A stretch of 7,787 bases of DNA, taken from Deltaproteobacteria bacterium. Its GTDB lineage: Bacteria > Desulfobacterota > DSM-4660 > Desulfatiglandales > HGW-15. The DNA lies in NCBI GenBank assembly GCA_030671095.1, contig DAOVAK010000107.1, forward strand, positions 1 to 7,787, read 5' to 3'. The translations under genes were made by a program, and so were the position numbers. Below are positions 7,125 to 7,787 of the stretch, in pieces. Numbering within the stretch: the stretch's first letter is position 1; every line of letters begins with the position of its first letter. The notes under the pieces were generated by a model that was given only the letters and a program-made list of their open reading frames with translations, had not been told where the DNA came from and ran no database searches.

Positions 7125-7316
7125 AGTGTCTTGTCCCAAAAGTTGTTTGCATAAATAGGGCCTCCATACGAGGTCCTTGCGAGCGAAGCGAAGCAATCTC
7201 ATTTTGTGGAGGTTACTGTTTTCTCTAGCTTGCAAGAGATTGCTTCGTCGCCTGCGGCTCCTCGCAATGACTTTTGGGTTTCTATATCCTTAAAGTTATT
7301 TTCGGGACACGACACT
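7125..7316. mobile_element. MITE-like element, 192 bp, with 17-bp imperfect terminal inverted repeats
   Basis: The left end AGTGTCTTGTCCCAAAA (7125-7141) is an inverted copy of the right end (7300-7316), whose complement reads AGTGTCGTGTCCCGAAA; there are two mismatches. The trinucleotide GCT occurs directly outside both ends (7122-7124 and 7317-7319), which could be a 3-bp target duplication but is short enough to be chance. No transposase or other plausible coding frame is inside. It begins 11 bases after the stop of the solenoid/HEAT gene, in a convergent intergenic region, a common refuge for such elements. It carries a second nested palindrome. The parent insertion sequence family is not identified. 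Confidence 0.6.
7173..7271. repeat. Nested long imperfect palindrome (TTGCGAG...GAAGCAATCTC type)
   Basis: The left arm (7173-7200) and right arm (7236-7271) are inverted copies that share GTCNTTGCGAG at the outer side and GAAGCAATCTC at the inner side. The right arm is 8 bases longer in its middle. The loop is 35 bases (7201-7235). From memory, units with these same end motifs recur in intergenic regions of many environmental bacterial genomes, but I could not search. Transcribed from either side it would fold into a long hairpin, so it may act as a bidirectional transcription stop or mRNA 3'-end protector for the two convergent genes. Confidence 0.65.
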
Positions 7317-7372
7317 GCTTGAATGCATGAAGGGAATTTGAAGACGAGCATCCTGGGATGAACTGGCCGAGA

Positions 7373-7445
7373 GACCTTAGGCACTTTAGTTCACTTTAGA
7401 CACTTTAGTCACTTTAGTCACTTTAGCTCACTTTAGGCACTTAAC
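7373..7445. repeat. Short tandem array of CACTTTAG units with mixed 9/10-bp spacing
   Basis: Exact CACTTTAG copies begin at 7382, 7392, 7401, 7410, 7419 and 7429. A diverged copy (CACTTAAC) begins at 7438 and another (GACCTTAG) at 7373. The spacings are 9, 10, 9, 9, 9, 10 and 9 bases. On the minus strand the unit reads CTAAAGTG, with stop codons recurring in two frames and the 10-bp steps shifting the frame. The array runs into the 3' end of the hexosaminidase gene and supplies its TAA stop. Similar CTAAAGTG arrays are remembered from Desulfobacterota-type genomes; their role is unknown. The 56 bases between the MITE-like element and this array (7317-7372) show nothing recognisable. Confidence 0.85.
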
Positions 7446-7787
7446 TTGAAATACCTCTTCACATTTCCCATGGAAATCCACTCCTTGCGGTCCAGCAGTG
7501 TGGATCTTACTTTCATAATCCTCGCATATGAGGCATTCAGTCTCTGAAAGGGTACCTCGCTTCGTAGCACTCTGCCTCGAATCAGTTCCAGGCTTTCCGG
7601 GACATATTTTTGATCTTTGCAGATAAGCAGTATGTCTGCCCCAGCCTCAAAGGCGGCCGCGGCCCCTTCAGCCACACCCCAATGCTCGGCTATAGCCCCC
7701 ATTTCCAGATCATCTGTGATGATCAGTCCTTCAAAACACATCTTTTCCCTCAAGAGCTGGTTTAATACGAGCGGCGATAGCGTGGCA
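7433..7787 (-). CDS. nagZ: Beta-N-acetylhexosaminidase, GH3 (NagZ-like), C-terminal part; 5' end beyond window
   Basis: The last 117 residues are visible. The frame stays open to the window edge, entering as ATLSPLVLNQLLREKM, so the TTG at 7753 is an internal codon and not the start. The stretch FEGLIITDDLEMGAI is the GH3 NagZ signature; the first Asp of TDD aligns with the catalytic nucleophile. It continues with GAAAAFEAGADILLICKD and the terminal helix ASYARIMKVRSTLL, as NagZ enzymes do. The upstream K-H-F-P-G-x-G loop and general catalytic His lie outside the window. NagZ enzymes release terminal GlcNAc from peptidoglycan turnover products (GlcNAc-anhydroMurNAc peptides). Cellular location cannot be judged because the N-terminus is missing. 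The stop codon TAA (7435 to 7433) lies in the CACTTTAG array. The gene is convergent with the solenoid/HEAT gene. Confidence 0.9.
   Translation of the reverse strand, partial: ATLSPLVLNQLLREKMCFEGLIITDDLEMGAIAEHWGVAEGAAAAFEAGADILLICKDQKYVPESLELIRGRVLRSEVPFQRLNASYARIMKVRSTLLDRKEWISMGNVKRYFKLSA

Noticed and set aside
7199..7384. Minus-strand 61-residue frame across the MITE-like element
   Set aside because: It lies mostly in repeat DNA and has no recognisable protein features.

Overview
The window looks like a chromosomal segment from a Gram-negative, mid-GC, environmental bacterium. The best guess is a Desulfobacterota (former Deltaproteobacteria) relative. That guess rests on the gene types, on the short CACTTTAG tandem array and on the 'TTGCGAG...GAAGCAATCTC' palindrome; both repeat types are remembered from such genomes and were not searched. 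There are no tRNA or rRNA genes, CRISPR arrays or transposase genes.

Left part (1-2439, + strand): a family-4 glycosyltransferase overlaps by 11 bp a WecA/MraY-type polyprenyl-phosphate sugar-1-phosphate transferase. This pair fits the start of a lipid-linked envelope polysaccharide (O-antigen, exopolysaccharide or similar). The sugar transferase makes the undecaprenyl-PP-sugar primer and the glycosyltransferase extends a glycan. A perfect 10-bp hairpin lies just upstream of the likely start of the first gene.

Middle (2455-3876, - strand): a sodium:solute symporter (SSS family) of unknown substrate, tail-to-tail with the polysaccharide genes and only 15 bp from them. A 213-bp divergent intergenic region (3877-4089) holds a candidate promoter for the symporter and a perfect 12-bp palindrome.

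Right part (4090-7113, + strand): a large exported protein of 1007 residues. It has a signal peptide, a helical N-terminal region, twelve tandem 'D-x-x-G-N-D-x-Y' units with a 26-27 residue period (a probable beta-solenoid, possibly metal binding), and a C-terminal HEAT-repeat domain. I do not recognise a characterised function for it. It is the most interesting gene here.

Right edge (7114-7787): a convergent intergenic region carrying a 192-bp MITE-like element with 17-bp imperfect terminal inverted repeats around a second, nested palindrome. Next comes an array of seven to eight CACTTTAG units spaced 9 or 10 bp apart. The first array unit supplies the stop codon of a minus-strand GH3 beta-N-acetylhexosaminidase (NagZ-like), whose N-terminal part lies outside the window.
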